NCBI RefSeq assembly: GCF_004355225.1
Contig: NZ_CP037933.1
Location: 3,224,001-3,288,000, forward strand
DNA length: 64,000 nt
Direction: 5' to 3'
Origin: Flavobacterium nackdongense
GTDB lineage: Bacteria; Bacteroidota; Bacteroidia; Flavobacteriales; Flavobacteriaceae
Shown here: piece after piece, positions 1-9,158 of the stretch
Layout: the number at the start of each line of letters is the position of its first letter
Numbering within the stretch: the first letter of the stretch is position 1
Notes under the pieces: generated by a model
Told to the model about the DNA's origin: nothing
The model's database searches: none
The model's input: only the letters and a program-made list of their open reading frames with translations
Program-made: the position numbers and the translations under genes

Positions 1-1
1 G

Positions 2-118
2 ATTACCATCGATTGGTATTTGACGCATCAGGAATGGCTGAACAATGTGACTTCTGGTGATTATGAGAAGTATTATGAGAAGATGTATAGCCCCCTAGCC
101 CCCAAAGGGGGAATTTGA
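2..118 (+). CDS. rfbB: dTDP-glucose 4,6-dehydratase, C-terminal end (partial)
   Basis: The open frame enters from the left edge and ends at TGA 116-118. The visible tail contains DWYLTHQEWLNNV and GDYEKYYEKMYS, which is the usual C-terminus of RmlB/RfbB in flavobacteria. RfbB makes dTDP-4-keto-6-deoxyglucose, the second step to dTDP-L-rhamnose, and fits with rfbC, rfbD and rfbA 20 kb downstream. Most family members stop right after KMYS. Here the frame runs on for eight residues (PLAPKGGI) encoded by a GC-rich intergenic repeat, so the original stop seems to have been replaced by repeat sequence. Only about 38 codons are visible, so the call rests on the tail motif. Confidence 0.78.
   Translation: MTIDWYLTHQEWLNNVTSGDYEKYYEKMYSPLAPKGGI
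89..115. repeat. GC-rich palindromic intergenic repeat
   Basis: A short CCCCCTAGCCCCCAAAGGGGG-type block lies at the end of rfbB. Read on the minus strand it resembles the repeats at 54.92 kb and 56.15 kb. It supplies the last codons of rfbB. Confidence 0.5.
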
Positions 119-186
119 GGTTAGAAGTTAGAGGTTAGAAGTTAGAAGAGGGAAGCTGGAAGATTATCTATAGAACAGAATCAACT

Positions 187-657
187 ATGAATTGGTATGT
201 AGTGTACACCAAACCCAAATGGGAGAAGAAGGTTGCGGAGCGGTTGAACGCCATTGGGGTTGTTGCTTATTGTCCGCTGATTACCAAAGAAAGTCAATGG
301 TCGGACCGGAAAAAAATGGTTCAAGTCCCTTTGTTTAATTCTTATGTTTTTGTTCAGATTGAGGAGAAAGAGCGCAATCGCATTTTTGAAGTGGTCGGTG
401 CGGTTCGTTATCTGTTTTGGTTGGGAAAACCTGCCCTTGTAAAGGATTCAGAAATTGAGGCTATTAGGTCTTGGCTTTCTGTTCCTGAAACTTATGAGGT
501 GGCTGCTGAACAATGGAAAAAAGGGGATAAGATCGTATTGGAATCAGGTCCTTTTTCGAGTCAGTCGGCAGTAATACAAGAGGTCAAAAAGAATCATTAT
601 GTTTTGATTTTAGAATCTTTAGGTTGCGTGCTTAAAGTGAATAAAAAAGAGATTTAA
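187..657 (+). CDS. UpxY/RfaH-like transcription antiterminator (NusG family)
   Basis: A 156-residue NusG-like protein. The N-terminal NGN domain starts with the typical WYVVYTKPKWEKKVAERL and includes the FNSYVFVQI beta strand. The last 50 residues (KGDKIVLESGPFSSQSAV) form a KOW-type domain. In Bacteroidota, UpxY/RfaH-type paralogs at the head of polysaccharide operons help RNA polymerase read the long transcript to its end. Its place 420 bp before the wza-like gene fits that job exactly. ATG 187 is the first start in frame. Housekeeping NusG is longer and sits beside secE/rplK, which are absent here. Confidence 0.85.
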   Translation: MNWYVVYTKPKWEKKVAERLNAIGVVAYCPLITKESQWSDRKKMVQVPLFNSYVFVQIEEKERNRIFEVVGAVRYLFWLGKPALVKDSEIEAIRSWLSVPETYEVAAEQWKKGDKIVLESGPFSSQSAVIQEVKKNHYVLILESLGCVLKVNKKEI

Positions 658-1079
658 TCTCTTTATTTTAAAATTTAATGAATAGAAATTGGGTGTTTGG
701 AGCAAGGTTTATTTGCAATTGGTTTGTTTATAATAAAATAGCGTAGAAAAAAGCGTTTTATTTTAGGATTTTCAATTGGTCAAATTCCTTTCTTAAATCG
801 CCCATTATTTTTTTATTTACTATAAATTTGCAAGCGTTTCAGTTGTGGCAAGTTCTTTATGGGAGTTGCAGCGGCGAAGCCATGGAAAGTTGGAAGTACG
901 AAGTTTGAAGTACGAAGTTAGAAGTTGGAAGTTGTTCTTCCCTTCGGCAGGCTCGGAATTAACCTTCGTTAGTTTCTAGATGACAATTAAGTCGAAGGTG
1001 TCATTTGATCGTGTAAATTGTAAGGATATGAAAATCCTTTTATAAAATATTATATTTACCATTTATTACCATAAATATT
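658..1079. other. Leader region between the antiterminator and the export operon
   Basis: A 422-bp gap without a credible gene. It is AT-rich and contains a run of short direct repeats built on GAAGTTGGAAGTACGAAGTT at about 880-935, followed by a GC-richer patch (CCCTTCGGCAGGCTCGG). It should hold the promoter and the antiterminator recruitment site of the downstream operon. I found no clear JUMPstart/ops motif and no good TAnnTTTG box; TATATTTA near 1050 is the nearest match. Confidence 0.5.
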
Positions 1080-3506
1080 ATGAGAAAAATAGTTACTGTC
1101 TTTATATTAGTTTTTGTTCTTTTTCAAACGGGTACCTTGCGGGCTCAGGATTTGCTGAAGGGAACCGATTTGAGTACTTTAAAAGTCGATTATATGTCCG
1201 ATGGTGATATTGCCAAAATAAAAAGTCAATTGCAGAGCAATAATACTACTATTGAGCAAGTAGAGCCTTTAGCCTTGGCCAAAGGGATGTCGGCGGCAGA
1301 GTTTGATAAATTAAAAGTTCGATTGAGTGCTACGAGCATGGTGTCATCTACGGCTGCGTCGAATGGAAATGTTTTAAATGAAATCAAGGGAGCACAAGGT
1401 CGTCAACAAGAAAGAGTGGTCAATAATAAGGTGAAAGACACTATGAATTCCTTGGTTTTTGGCTCGGAATTGTTTGATACTCCGGATTTGAATTTTGAAC
1501 CTAATTTGAAATTGGCTACGCCAGTTAACTATGTTTTAGGGCCAGGTGATGAATTGCAAATCAGTGTTTATGGTGTTCAAGAATACAGTGCTACTATTCC
1601 GGTTAGTACTGAAGGGAAAGTCAACATTCAGTATGTGGGACAAATTCCAGTATCGGGAATGACCATTGAGGCGGCGACTCAAAAAATCAGAGGAGCTATA
1701 TCCAGGGTATACAGTACTGTGGCTTCGGGTCAATCGCAGGTGGGTATTAGTTTGAGTCGCATTCGAACCATCAAAGTAACGATTATAGGTAGTAAACAGC
1801 CGGGAAATTATTCTATTTCGTCATTGGCGACCGTTTATAATGCGTTGTTTTTGGGTGGAGGTCCTGGAAAAAACGGGAGTTACAGGAATATTGAACTTTT
1901 AAGAAATAACAAGCTATACAAGAAAATTGATATTTATAATTTTTTGGTCAATGGCAATCAGGCGGATAATGTGGGGTTGAAAGACAATGATGTGATTCGG
2001 ATTCCTGCTTATACCCAAAGAGTTACTGTAGAGGGGCAAGTGAAACGTCCGGGTATTTTCGAGATGAAATCGGGTGAGACTTTCAAAGATTTATTGGCGT
2101 TTGCTTCTGGTTTTAATGAGTTTGCTTATACCGCCTCTGTGAATGTATTGCAGAAAACATCCAAAGATTTTAAAGTAAAAGACATCAAATCTTCAGAATT
2201 TGGCAGCTACAAACCACTTTCGGGCGATGTTTTTCGGGTTTCGAAAATTTTAAATCGTTTTGAGAATCGGATTTCCATCAATGGAGCTGTTTTCAGGCCC
2301 AATACCTATTCTTTTTATGAAGGAATGCGTATTTCTGATTTGATCAATCAAGCGGATGGATTAAAGGAAGATGCTTACACAAGTAGAGCGACTATAGTTC
2401 GCACCAAAGCCGATTTGACTACCGAAGTGACCAATGTCAATTTGGATCGTGCCTTGTCAGGCGAAGTTGAGGCTGATATTTATTTGCGTAAAGAGGATGT
2501 GGTGACTGTTTATTCAATTTTAGATTTCAAAGAAGACTATAAAATAACGATTGATGGCGAGATCAAAAAACCGGGGGTTTATGAGTTTCACGACAATCTG
2601 ACCTTGAACGATTTGTTGGTTCAAGCCGGCGGATTAACCGGTTCAGCTTCGAAAAGAGTTGAGATTGCCCGCATGATCAAGTCTGACGAAAATAATGATG
2701 CCAACCCGAGCCGAGTGCAATTGTTTAATTTGGAGATTGCCTCAGGAAATAATGAGCAAATCAAGAATTTTATTTTAGCACCTTTTGATGTTGTGAACAT
2801 ACGCCGAATGGCCGTCTATGAAAAGCCGGAAATGGTAACCGTAAGCGGAGCAGTAAATTATACCGGGAAATATGTTTTAGCCAATAAGAAGGAAAAAATA
2901 TATGATGTGATTCAGCGCGCTGGAGGTTTGACCTCGGTAGCGAATGTGGATGGAGTAAAAATCAAGAGACCCATTCAAGCTAAGCAAATAGAAGAATTGG
3001 AAAACGTGAATTTGAATTTAGGGAAGAAAGATTCCATTCAAAACAAATTGACTAAAAAGTTGAAAGAGGATTTGAAGTATGCTACGATTCCTGTTGATTG
3101 GCGAAAAATTGTAAAAGACCCTTCTGATAAAACGAATGTTACCTTGTTTCCCGGTGATGAAATCGAAGTTTCGATTTACAATGAGAGTGTAAAAGTATCG
3201 GGTAGTGTGCTCTTGACTTCTGAGATCCCTTACAGCAGAGGAAAAGGATTTAGTTATTATTTGGGAGCAGTAGGTGGTACTGATGCCAAAGGCTGGAAGA
3301 ATAAAGCGTATATTATTTACCCAAATGGAAGGGCAGCCGTTTCGAGTTCTTTCTTTTTTATCCGTTCGTATCCAAAGGTTTTACCCGGTTCACAGATTGT
3401 AGTTCCTGAGAAACCAGAGACCAAAAAGATGAGTACAGGAGAATGGGTTAGCATTGGTAGTGTGATTACGAGTTTAGCTTTATTAATTGTAACTGCCTTT
3501 AAATAA
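1080..3506 (+). CDS. Wza-like outer-membrane polysaccharide exporter with multiple SLBB domains
   Basis: 808 residues. Residues 1-22 form a signal peptide (MRKIVTVFILVFVLFQ...RAQ) without a lipobox cysteine. A poly-export domain starts near residue 152 (LGPGDELQISVYGVQEYS). About six SLBB-like beta-grasp repeats follow, seen as VTVEGQVKRPGIF, ISINGAVFRPNTY, ITIDGEIKKPGVY, VTVSGAVNYTGKY and similar. A single hydrophobic segment ends the protein (ITSLALLIVTAF). E. coli Wza is about 380 residues; the longer multi-SLBB form is common in Bacteroidota. It should form the periplasmic and outer-membrane channel for the polymer and works with the copolymerase encoded 70 bp downstream. Confidence 0.9.
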   Translation: MRKIVTVFILVFVLFQTGTLRAQDLLKGTDLSTLKVDYMSDGDIAKIKSQLQSNNTTIEQVEPLALAKGMSAAEFDKLKVRLSATSMVSSTAASNGNVLNEIKGAQGRQQERVVNNKVKDTMNSLVFGSELFDTPDLNFEPNLKLATPVNYVLGPGDELQISVYGVQEYSATIPVSTEGKVNIQYVGQIPVSGMTIEAATQKIRGAISRVYSTVASGQSQVGISLSRIRTIKVTIIGSKQPGNYSISSLATVYNALFLGGGPGKNGSYRNIELLRNNKLYKKIDIYNFLVNGNQADNVGLKDNDVIRIPAYTQRVTVEGQVKRPGIFEMKSGETFKDLLAFASGFNEFAYTASVNVLQKTSKDFKVKDIKSSEFGSYKPLSGDVFRVSKILNRFENRISINGAVFRPNTYSFYEGMRISDLINQADGLKEDAYTSRATIVRTKADLTTEVTNVNLDRALSGEVEADIYLRKEDVVTVYSILDFKEDYKITIDGEIKKPGVYEFHDNLTLNDLLVQAGGLTGSASKRVEIARMIKSDENNDANPSRVQLFNLEIASGNNEQIKNFILAPFDVVNIRRMAVYEKPEMVTVSGAVNYTGKYVLANKKEKIYDVIQRAGGLTSVANVDGVKIKRPIQAKQIEELENVNLNLGKKDSIQNKLTKKLKEDLKYATIPVDWRKIVKDPSDKTNVTLFPGDEIEVSIYNESVKVSGSVLLTSEIPYSRGKGFSYYLGAVGGTDAKGWKNKAYIIYPNGRAAVSSSFFFIRSYPKVLPGSQIVVPEKPETKKMSTGEWVSIGSVITSLALLIVTAFK

Positions 3507-3576
3507 GAGATTGTAGCAGGCAGTTCTAATAGCTTTCAGGAGCTAAATTTCGAGTTAAAATAAAACTAAAAACAAA

Positions 3577-4650
3577 ATGAATAATCGAATGACAACAAAA
3601 GAACCGATAGTCAAAGATGAAATTTCGTTAAAAGAGCTTATAGAAAAGGGAAAGGAGTGGTATGACTATTTTCTATCGCAATGGAAGATTATTGTGATAG
3701 CTGGGTTTATTGGAGCTGTTCTCGGTTTGGGCTATTCATTTATTAAAAAACCTGTGTATACGGCTAAATTGACATTTGCATTAGAAAGTGAAAAGTCGAG
3801 TGGAGGACTAGGGGGAGTATTGGGATTAGCTAGTTCTTTTGGATTTGATATTGGTGGCGGTGGCGGAGGTATTTTTGAAGGTTCCAATTTGAATGAGTTA
3901 TTTAAGTCGCGTACCATGGTGGAACAGACCTTAATGAAGCCCGTTGTATACAATGGAAAGACCATTTCGTACGCAGAAATGTATATTCAAATTAAAAAAT
4001 GGAGAAAGAACTGGATAAAGAAACCGAAATTAGCCAAAATTGAATTTGCACCAAATACCAAGAGAAAATATTTTACTAGAGTACATGACAGTATCTTGGG
4101 GCAAATTTATGGTGATTTGTCGAAAAACTGTTTGACTGTTGCTCAAAAAGATAAAAAGGTAAATATTATTACTATGGAGTTTTCTTCTGGGAATGAACAA
4201 TTCGCAAAAGATTTTTGCGAAGCCTTAGCACGAGAAGTTGGTTTGTTCTATGTTTCCACTAAAAGTAAAAAGGCAAGAGCTAATATGGAAATTTTGGTCA
4301 GACAAACCGATTCTATACGTGGCGAGTTGAATAATGCCATTACTGGCGTGGCAACAGCGAACGACAATACATTTAATTTAAATCCAGCACTTAATATAAG
4401 AAGAGTACCATCGTCAAAAAAGCAAGTCGATGTTCAGGCCAATGCCGCCATCCTTACAGAATTAGTAAAACAAACTGAGTTGGCCAAAGTTACCGTTCGT
4501 AGGGAAACGCCATTGATACAGGTTTTAGACCGCCCCATTTATCCGTTGCAAAAGGAGAGACTAAGCAAGGCGAAAGGCATCATGGTTGGAGGATTTTTAG
4601 TTGAGTTACTATTGATCATTGTATTGATGGTCAAGAAAATGTTTTTATAA
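3577..4650 (+). CDS. Wzz/Wzc-like polysaccharide copolymerase (chain-length determinant) without kinase domain
   Basis: 357 residues with the Wzz topology: a short cytoplasmic N-terminus, TM1 at about residues 37-56, a large periplasmic domain, and TM2 at the C-terminus (residues about 335-355) followed by a short lysine-rich tail. A glycine-rich loop (FDIGGGGGGIF) lies near residue 90. No Walker motifs or tyrosine-rich tail follow TM2, so this is a copolymerase without the BY-kinase part. It probably sets chain length for the Wzy polymerase and links to the Wza-like channel. The CpsB-like phosphatase at 24.7 kb therefore has no visible cognate kinase here. Confidence 0.82.
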   Translation: MNNRMTTKEPIVKDEISLKELIEKGKEWYDYFLSQWKIIVIAGFIGAVLGLGYSFIKKPVYTAKLTFALESEKSSGGLGGVLGLASSFGFDIGGGGGGIFEGSNLNELFKSRTMVEQTLMKPVVYNGKTISYAEMYIQIKKWRKNWIKKPKLAKIEFAPNTKRKYFTRVHDSILGQIYGDLSKNCLTVAQKDKKVNIITMEFSSGNEQFAKDFCEALAREVGLFYVSTKSKKARANMEILVRQTDSIRGELNNAITGVATANDNTFNLNPALNIRRVPSSKKQVDVQANAAILTELVKQTELAKVTVRRETPLIQVLDRPIYPLQKERLSKAKGIMVGGFLVELLLIIVLMVKKMFL

Positions 4651-4776
4651 AGCGACATATACAATTGAAGTCTGCTCTTTGCCACTATAAGTAGTAAACG
4701 AATCGTTGTTCAGACATTAAAAAATGAGCTTATTCTAGCTTAATTTCTTTTATTAAAGAAGACATACCCATTTATA

Positions 4777-6057
4777 ATGTTTAAATCACATCAATTATTT
4801 ATCAATAATTTTTCTATTTATTTTTTAGGATTACTCTCGAGTGGTTTGATTAGTTTTATTACTATACCTTTAATTGTAAAATATTACGGAGTTGATGGTT
4901 ATGGGAGTTTTTCATTAGTTCAGAATGTTATATTAGTATTAATTTCATTTGGCGGAGGTTGGCTTAATCAATGTGTTTTGAGGTTTAATAATTACAGTAC
5001 ACATTTTAAGTTTTCTATTTTTCAATTGTTTTTTATTACTTTTTTTCCAATAAGTTTGTTGTGTTTTGGGATTTTGACTCTTATGGATGTTGGAATTCTA
5101 ATTGCGACAATGGGCACAGTCACAATGTTTTTAGGCAGTTTAGTGGCGTTATCAATTGTTTTTTACCAATCAAAATTTAATGCCCGAAAATCATTTTATT
5201 TTGATTTTGTTAGAATAGTGGTTTTTGTACTAATGGTACTCAGTTTTCACTTTGTATTAGGTGAATTGTCAAGTTTGTTAAGGCTAATTCTTAGCCTTTT
5301 TATTAGCTATTTACTATCTTTTTTTTTTCTTCTTCGAATAGATTTTAGATTTTTTAAAATATCGATCGATTTATTTATAAAAAAAATCAATAGGGATTAT
5401 TTTGCCTCACTTTTTAAGCAGCATCATTATTTGTTTCAGTATGGTTGGCCTTTAGCTTTATGGTTTACTATTTCCTCACTTTTAAATGTTTCGGATAGAT
5501 ATATTATAGGTTATTATTTGACAGAAAAGGATTTAGGTACTTATTCTGCGATTTATGATTTATTATATAAAGGCATAACCCTTCTATATGCCCCAATTTT
5601 GGTCGCTGGGTTCCCTATTATGACTCAAAAGTATAATTCAGGTAATAAAAGCGATGCTTTACGGTTTTTGAAAAAATTGATTTTTTTTGAAACTATAATT
5701 TTCATTGTCCTACTCGTAGCGGCTTATTTTTTGAAATCGTTTTTTATTATAAAAATTGTAGGTATTGCGGCTACGGAGCAGTCAGTTGACTTGGTATTAC
5801 CAATTGTATGTGGCGCATTCATTTGGCAACTAGCCATGCTAGTGCATAAACCGCTCGAGTTTGAATTGAAAACGAAAACAATGCTTTTATTTAGTGCGGT
5901 AGCTCTAGCGGTTAATTTGGTCTTGAATATTGTTTTTATCCCTGTTTATGGAATTGTATTTGCATCCTATTCCACTGTACTATGCGCTTTGGTTTATTTG
6001 CTGCTCACTGTGTTTTTTATTGGATTTTTAAATAAGAAGGAATTATGTGGTACATAG
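4777..6057 (+). CDS. Wzx-type polysaccharide flippase (MATE/MOP superfamily)
   Basis: 426 residues, almost wholly hydrophobic, with about 12 predicted membrane segments and a conserved-looking start (NNFSIYFLGLLSSGLISFITIPLIVKYYGVDGYGSFSLVQN) typical of PST family flippases. WFTISSLLNVSDRYIIGYYLTEKDLGTYSAIYDL in the middle is also characteristic. It should move undecaprenyl-PP-linked repeat units to the periplasmic face. It overlaps the polymerase gene by 13 bp, so the two are translationally coupled. Confidence 0.88.
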   Translation: MFKSHQLFINNFSIYFLGLLSSGLISFITIPLIVKYYGVDGYGSFSLVQNVILVLISFGGGWLNQCVLRFNNYSTHFKFSIFQLFFITFFPISLLCFGILTLMDVGILIATMGTVTMFLGSLVALSIVFYQSKFNARKSFYFDFVRIVVFVLMVLSFHFVLGELSSLLRLILSLFISYLLSFFFLLRIDFRFFKISIDLFIKKINRDYFASLFKQHHYLFQYGWPLALWFTISSLLNVSDRYIIGYYLTEKDLGTYSAIYDLLYKGITLLYAPILVAGFPIMTQKYNSGNKSDALRFLKKLIFFETIIFIVLLVAAYFLKSFFIIKIVGIAATEQSVDLVLPIVCGAFIWQLAMLVHKPLEFELKTKTMLLFSAVALAVNLVLNIVFIPVYGIVFASYSTVLCALVYLLLTVFFIGFLNKKELCGT

Positions 6058-7265
6058 TTTTTTTATTTATTATTGGACTCAATGTATTGTTTAATTATTC
6101 CATTAACAAAACTATTGGGTATCCCCCTTTCTTGTTTAGTCTGGTATGGTTTATTGTTATTTTTTTTCATTTCTTATGCCACACTTTTGATTTGGTGACC
6201 ATATTTGAATTGTCCTTTAAGGCCTTGGCCATTTACACTTTAGGTGTTGTATTGTTTACTTTAGGTGGTTTGGCGATTAAATTGAAATGTAAGTTTGAAT
6301 ATGTTGATTCTACGGAAAGCGAGATATTTTTAGTAAGAAAAAATATTGATGTTGTTTTAATTCTAATTTCGTTAATATTTTTGCCTTTTTTTATAATGAG
6401 CAGTTACCGCCTAGCTATCGAGTATATGATTTATGATAGTTTATTTGCTGGTCTGCGAAATTCTTCTGTACAAGAGCAGGATGTCGGATTTTCAAAGTAT
6501 GGAATAAATTTTTCCTATGTAAGTTTTTTTTTGCAAAGCTATCGTTATGTTCGAAATAGAGAAAATAAATTTAAAGTTTTTCTTTCTGCTTTTATATTGT
6601 TGATTTATTGTATTCTGTCTACAGGTAGAACTTTTTTTATTCTTTATATCTGTTTATTTTTTGGGGTACTTATAGTATTCAATAAATTAAAAAGGAAGTA
6701 TTTAATTTATGGTATATTGAGCATCATCATCTTATTTGCAACAATTGGTATTTTACTTAATAAAGGTGGATCCACTGAAAATAGTTTAATAGAAAACATA
6801 TCAGGTGTATTAGAAAGTTTTATGGTCTACTTTATTGGAAGTTTAAGCGCTTTTGACTCGTTTCTTAATTCTAATTATACCTACACTTATGGGCAAAATT
6901 CCTTTCGGTTTATTTATAGTATGTTATATAAAATTGGTGTGGTCGAACAAAAACCAATTGATCTTGTAGATCAATATGCTTCAATCCCTTTTGACACTAA
7001 TGTTTATACTATTTATAAAATCTATTTTCAAGATTTTGGTCTTTTATTTATGATGATTGTTATTTTTAGTATGGCTCTTTTGCATACCTTTTTTTATCTA
7101 AAAGCAATTAACGACCGCAAGTTTATAAATACGTTTCTATATTCCATAATGCTGTATCCCTTATTTATGTCTTTCTTTCAAGAACAATATTTGTCCTTAT
7201 TGCCAACTTGGATTTATCTAATTTCTATTGTTATGGTTTTTAAAAATTTTTTAACCATAAGATGA
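6045..7265 (+). CDS. Wzy-like O-antigen/capsule polymerase
   Basis: 406 residues with about 10-11 hydrophobic segments and a large extracytoplasmic loop in the second half (around ENISGVLESF...TYTYGQNSFRFIYSMLYKIG), the layout of the oligosaccharide repeat-unit polymerase family. The GQNSFRF and PFDTNVYTIY motifs resemble those of EpsG/O-antigen polymerases. It starts inside the flippase gene and ends by ATGA overlap with the next GT2 gene. Polymerases diverge strongly, so the call rests on topology and position. Confidence 0.75.
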   Translation: MWYIVFLFIIGLNVLFNYSINKTIGYPPFLFSLVWFIVIFFHFLCHTFDLVTIFELSFKALAIYTLGVVLFTLGGLAIKLKCKFEYVDSTESEIFLVRKNIDVVLILISLIFLPFFIMSSYRLAIEYMIYDSLFAGLRNSSVQEQDVGFSKYGINFSYVSFFLQSYRYVRNRENKFKVFLSAFILLIYCILSTGRTFFILYICLFFGVLIVFNKLKRKYLIYGILSIIILFATIGILLNKGGSTENSLIENISGVLESFMVYFIGSLSAFDSFLNSNYTYTYGQNSFRFIYSMLYKIGVVEQKPIDLVDQYASIPFDTNVYTIYKIYFQDFGLLFMMIVIFSMALLHTFFYLKAINDRKFINTFLYSIMLYPLFMSFFQEQYLSLLPTWIYLISIVMVFKNFLTIR

Positions 7266-8086
7266 AAAGTATATTAGGGGTAGTTATAACCTTTAACCCG
7301 AATTTAGAATTATTAAAGGAAAACATCAATTCTTTTATTAATTCCGTAAATGAAGTTGTCATTATTGACAATGGTTCAATGAAGATTGAAGGTTTACTTC
7401 TTTTAGAAAGCAGCAAAATAAGAGTTATCAGTAATAAATCAAATATTGGTATTGCAGCTGCTTTAAATCAGGCTATTTTATATGCTCAAAAAAGTCATTT
7501 TGATTATATGTTGACTATGGATCAAGATTCTTATTTTGAAAGCTCCACGCTTTCCAATTTGCTTTTAGGTTTCAAAATTAAAAATGCGGCCATAATTTGT
7601 CCAAATATTAAAGACATGAACAGTAATCAATTTTTGACATTGACTAAAGAATATACAGAAATATTTACCACCATAACATCAGGTAGTTTATGTAAAGTTG
7701 ATAAGCTTATAGAGGTCGGTGGTTTTGATTCCAAAATGTTTATTGACTATGTAGACTTTGAATTGTGTTTGCGGCTCCAGAAAAATGGGTATAAAATTTT
7801 TCGCTGCAGCGAAAGCATATTGTGTCATCATCTAGGAAAGAGTAAAATCTATAATTTTCTTGGAATCAAAATAGTAGGTACAAATCATTCTCCTATAAGA
7901 AGATTTTATTATGCCAGAAATAAAATTTATATTTATAAAAAGTATTTTTTTATTTTTCCCATTTATGTACTTAGAGATGTTTTATCATTTATGAAAACTA
8001 TATTAATTATTCTCTGTTTTGAAAAATTGAAAACAAAAAAAATTAAGATGATACTGAAGGGAATCTGGAAAGGCACTTATTTATAG
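7262..8086 (+). CDS. GT2 glycosyltransferase, rhamnosyltransferase-like
   Basis: 274 residues. The GT-A fold is shown by GVVITFNPNLELLKENINSF at the N-terminus, VVIIDNGS, and the metal-binding MLTMDQDSYF. SNIGIAAALNQA and FDSKMFIDYVDFELCLRLQKNG are typical of the RfbF/rhamnosyltransferase branch of GT2. With dTDP-rhamnose genes in the same locus, transfer of L-rhamnose to the growing lipid-linked repeat unit is a reasonable inference. ATGA overlap with wzy shows operon membership. Confidence 0.75.
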   Translation: MKSILGVVITFNPNLELLKENINSFINSVNEVVIIDNGSMKIEGLLLLESSKIRVISNKSNIGIAAALNQAILYAQKSHFDYMLTMDQDSYFESSTLSNLLLGFKIKNAAIICPNIKDMNSNQFLTLTKEYTEIFTTITSGSLCKVDKLIEVGGFDSKMFIDYVDFELCLRLQKNGYKIFRCSESILCHHLGKSKIYNFLGIKIVGTNHSPIRRFYYARNKIYIYKKYFFIFPIYVLRDVLSFMKTILIILCFEKLKTKKIKMILKGIWKGTYL

Positions 8087-8093
8087 ACACAAA

Positions 8094-9155
8094 ATGAAAA
8101 TTTTATTTTTGCCTAAGTACAACCAGCAAGGTCCGAGTAGTAGGTATAGGATTTATCAATATTTAGAATTTTATAAACGAGAAGGGTTAGAAGTAACAGT
8201 GTCTCCTTTATTTGGGACGCGCTTTTTTGTCAATAATAAACTAATAAAAATTTGCTACACCCTGTATTATTATTTTCGTAGATTTTTCAAATTATTAGGA
8301 GTTTTTCAATACGACTTGGTATATATAGAATATGAATTATTTCCCTATTTTCCAGCTGTTTTTGAGAAGTTGTTAAGAGTTACAAATGGGAAATACATTG
8401 TTGATTATGATGATGCTATTTTTCATAATTACAACAAATCAAAACATAATTTAATCCGTGTATTACTTTCAAATAAAATTGATTCTGTCATAAAAAATGC
8501 GAGTTATGTAATTACAGGTAGTCCTTATTTAACTGAATATGTAAGTAAGTTGAATACCAATTATGTCGAAATTCCTACATCTGTAAGTAGGAATAAATAT
8601 ACTTCAATATCAGATTCGGAAAAGAATGCTATTTTTACTTTAGGCTGGATAGGTTCAAGAACTACAAGTGTCAATTTGCTGAACCTTATTCCAGCATTTG
8701 AAGAGTTGAGCAAAAAAATAAAGTTTCAGTTGAATTTGATAGGTTTTGATGAAGGTTTATCGCATCAGTTGAGTCATTTGAATGTTAATTTTGTAAAATG
8801 GAATGCTGAAACAGAAATTCAAGAAATAAAAAAATTTGATGTTGGTATTATGCCCTTAGAAAATACTCCTTTTAATCAAGGCAAGTGTGGGTTTAAATTA
8901 ATACAATATATGGGATGTTCTCTGCCTACCATTGCCACACCGCTGGAGGCTAATGTTAAAATTAATAGAAGCGGTAAAAATCTTCACGCTATAACTACGG
9001 AAGATTGGGTTGATGCTTTTAAAGAAATACATCAAAATAGAGACTATTATAAAGCTATAGGTAAAGAAAATTTTAATGATTTTGAAAAATTTTATACAGT
9101 CGAAAACAATAGTGAAACCTATGTCAAAATCTTTAAAGAAGTAAAATATAAATAG
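8094..9155 (+). CDS. GT4-family glycosyltransferase
   Basis: 353 residues with two Rossmann-like halves (GT-B). The N-terminal half begins KILFLPKYNQQGPSSRYRIYQYLEFYKREGLEV, as in flavobacterial GT4 enzymes. The C-terminal half has IGWIGSRTTSVNLL, the acceptor-donor region FDVGIMPLENTPFNQGKCGFKLIQYMGCSLPTIATP, and a trailing helix. It lies 7 bp after the GT2 gene and 3 bp before asnB. Donor and acceptor cannot be read from the sequence. Confidence 0.75.
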   Translation: MKILFLPKYNQQGPSSRYRIYQYLEFYKREGLEVTVSPLFGTRFFVNNKLIKICYTLYYYFRRFFKLLGVFQYDLVYIEYELFPYFPAVFEKLLRVTNGKYIVDYDDAIFHNYNKSKHNLIRVLLSNKIDSVIKNASYVITGSPYLTEYVSKLNTNYVEIPTSVSRNKYTSISDSEKNAIFTLGWIGSRTTSVNLLNLIPAFEELSKKIKFQLNLIGFDEGLSHQLSHLNVNFVKWNAETEIQEIKKFDVGIMPLENTPFNQGKCGFKLIQYMGCSLPTIATPLEANVKINRSGKNLHAITTEDWVDAFKEIHQNRDYYKAIGKENFNDFEKFYTVENNSETYVKIFKEVKYK

Positions 9156-9158
9156 TAT

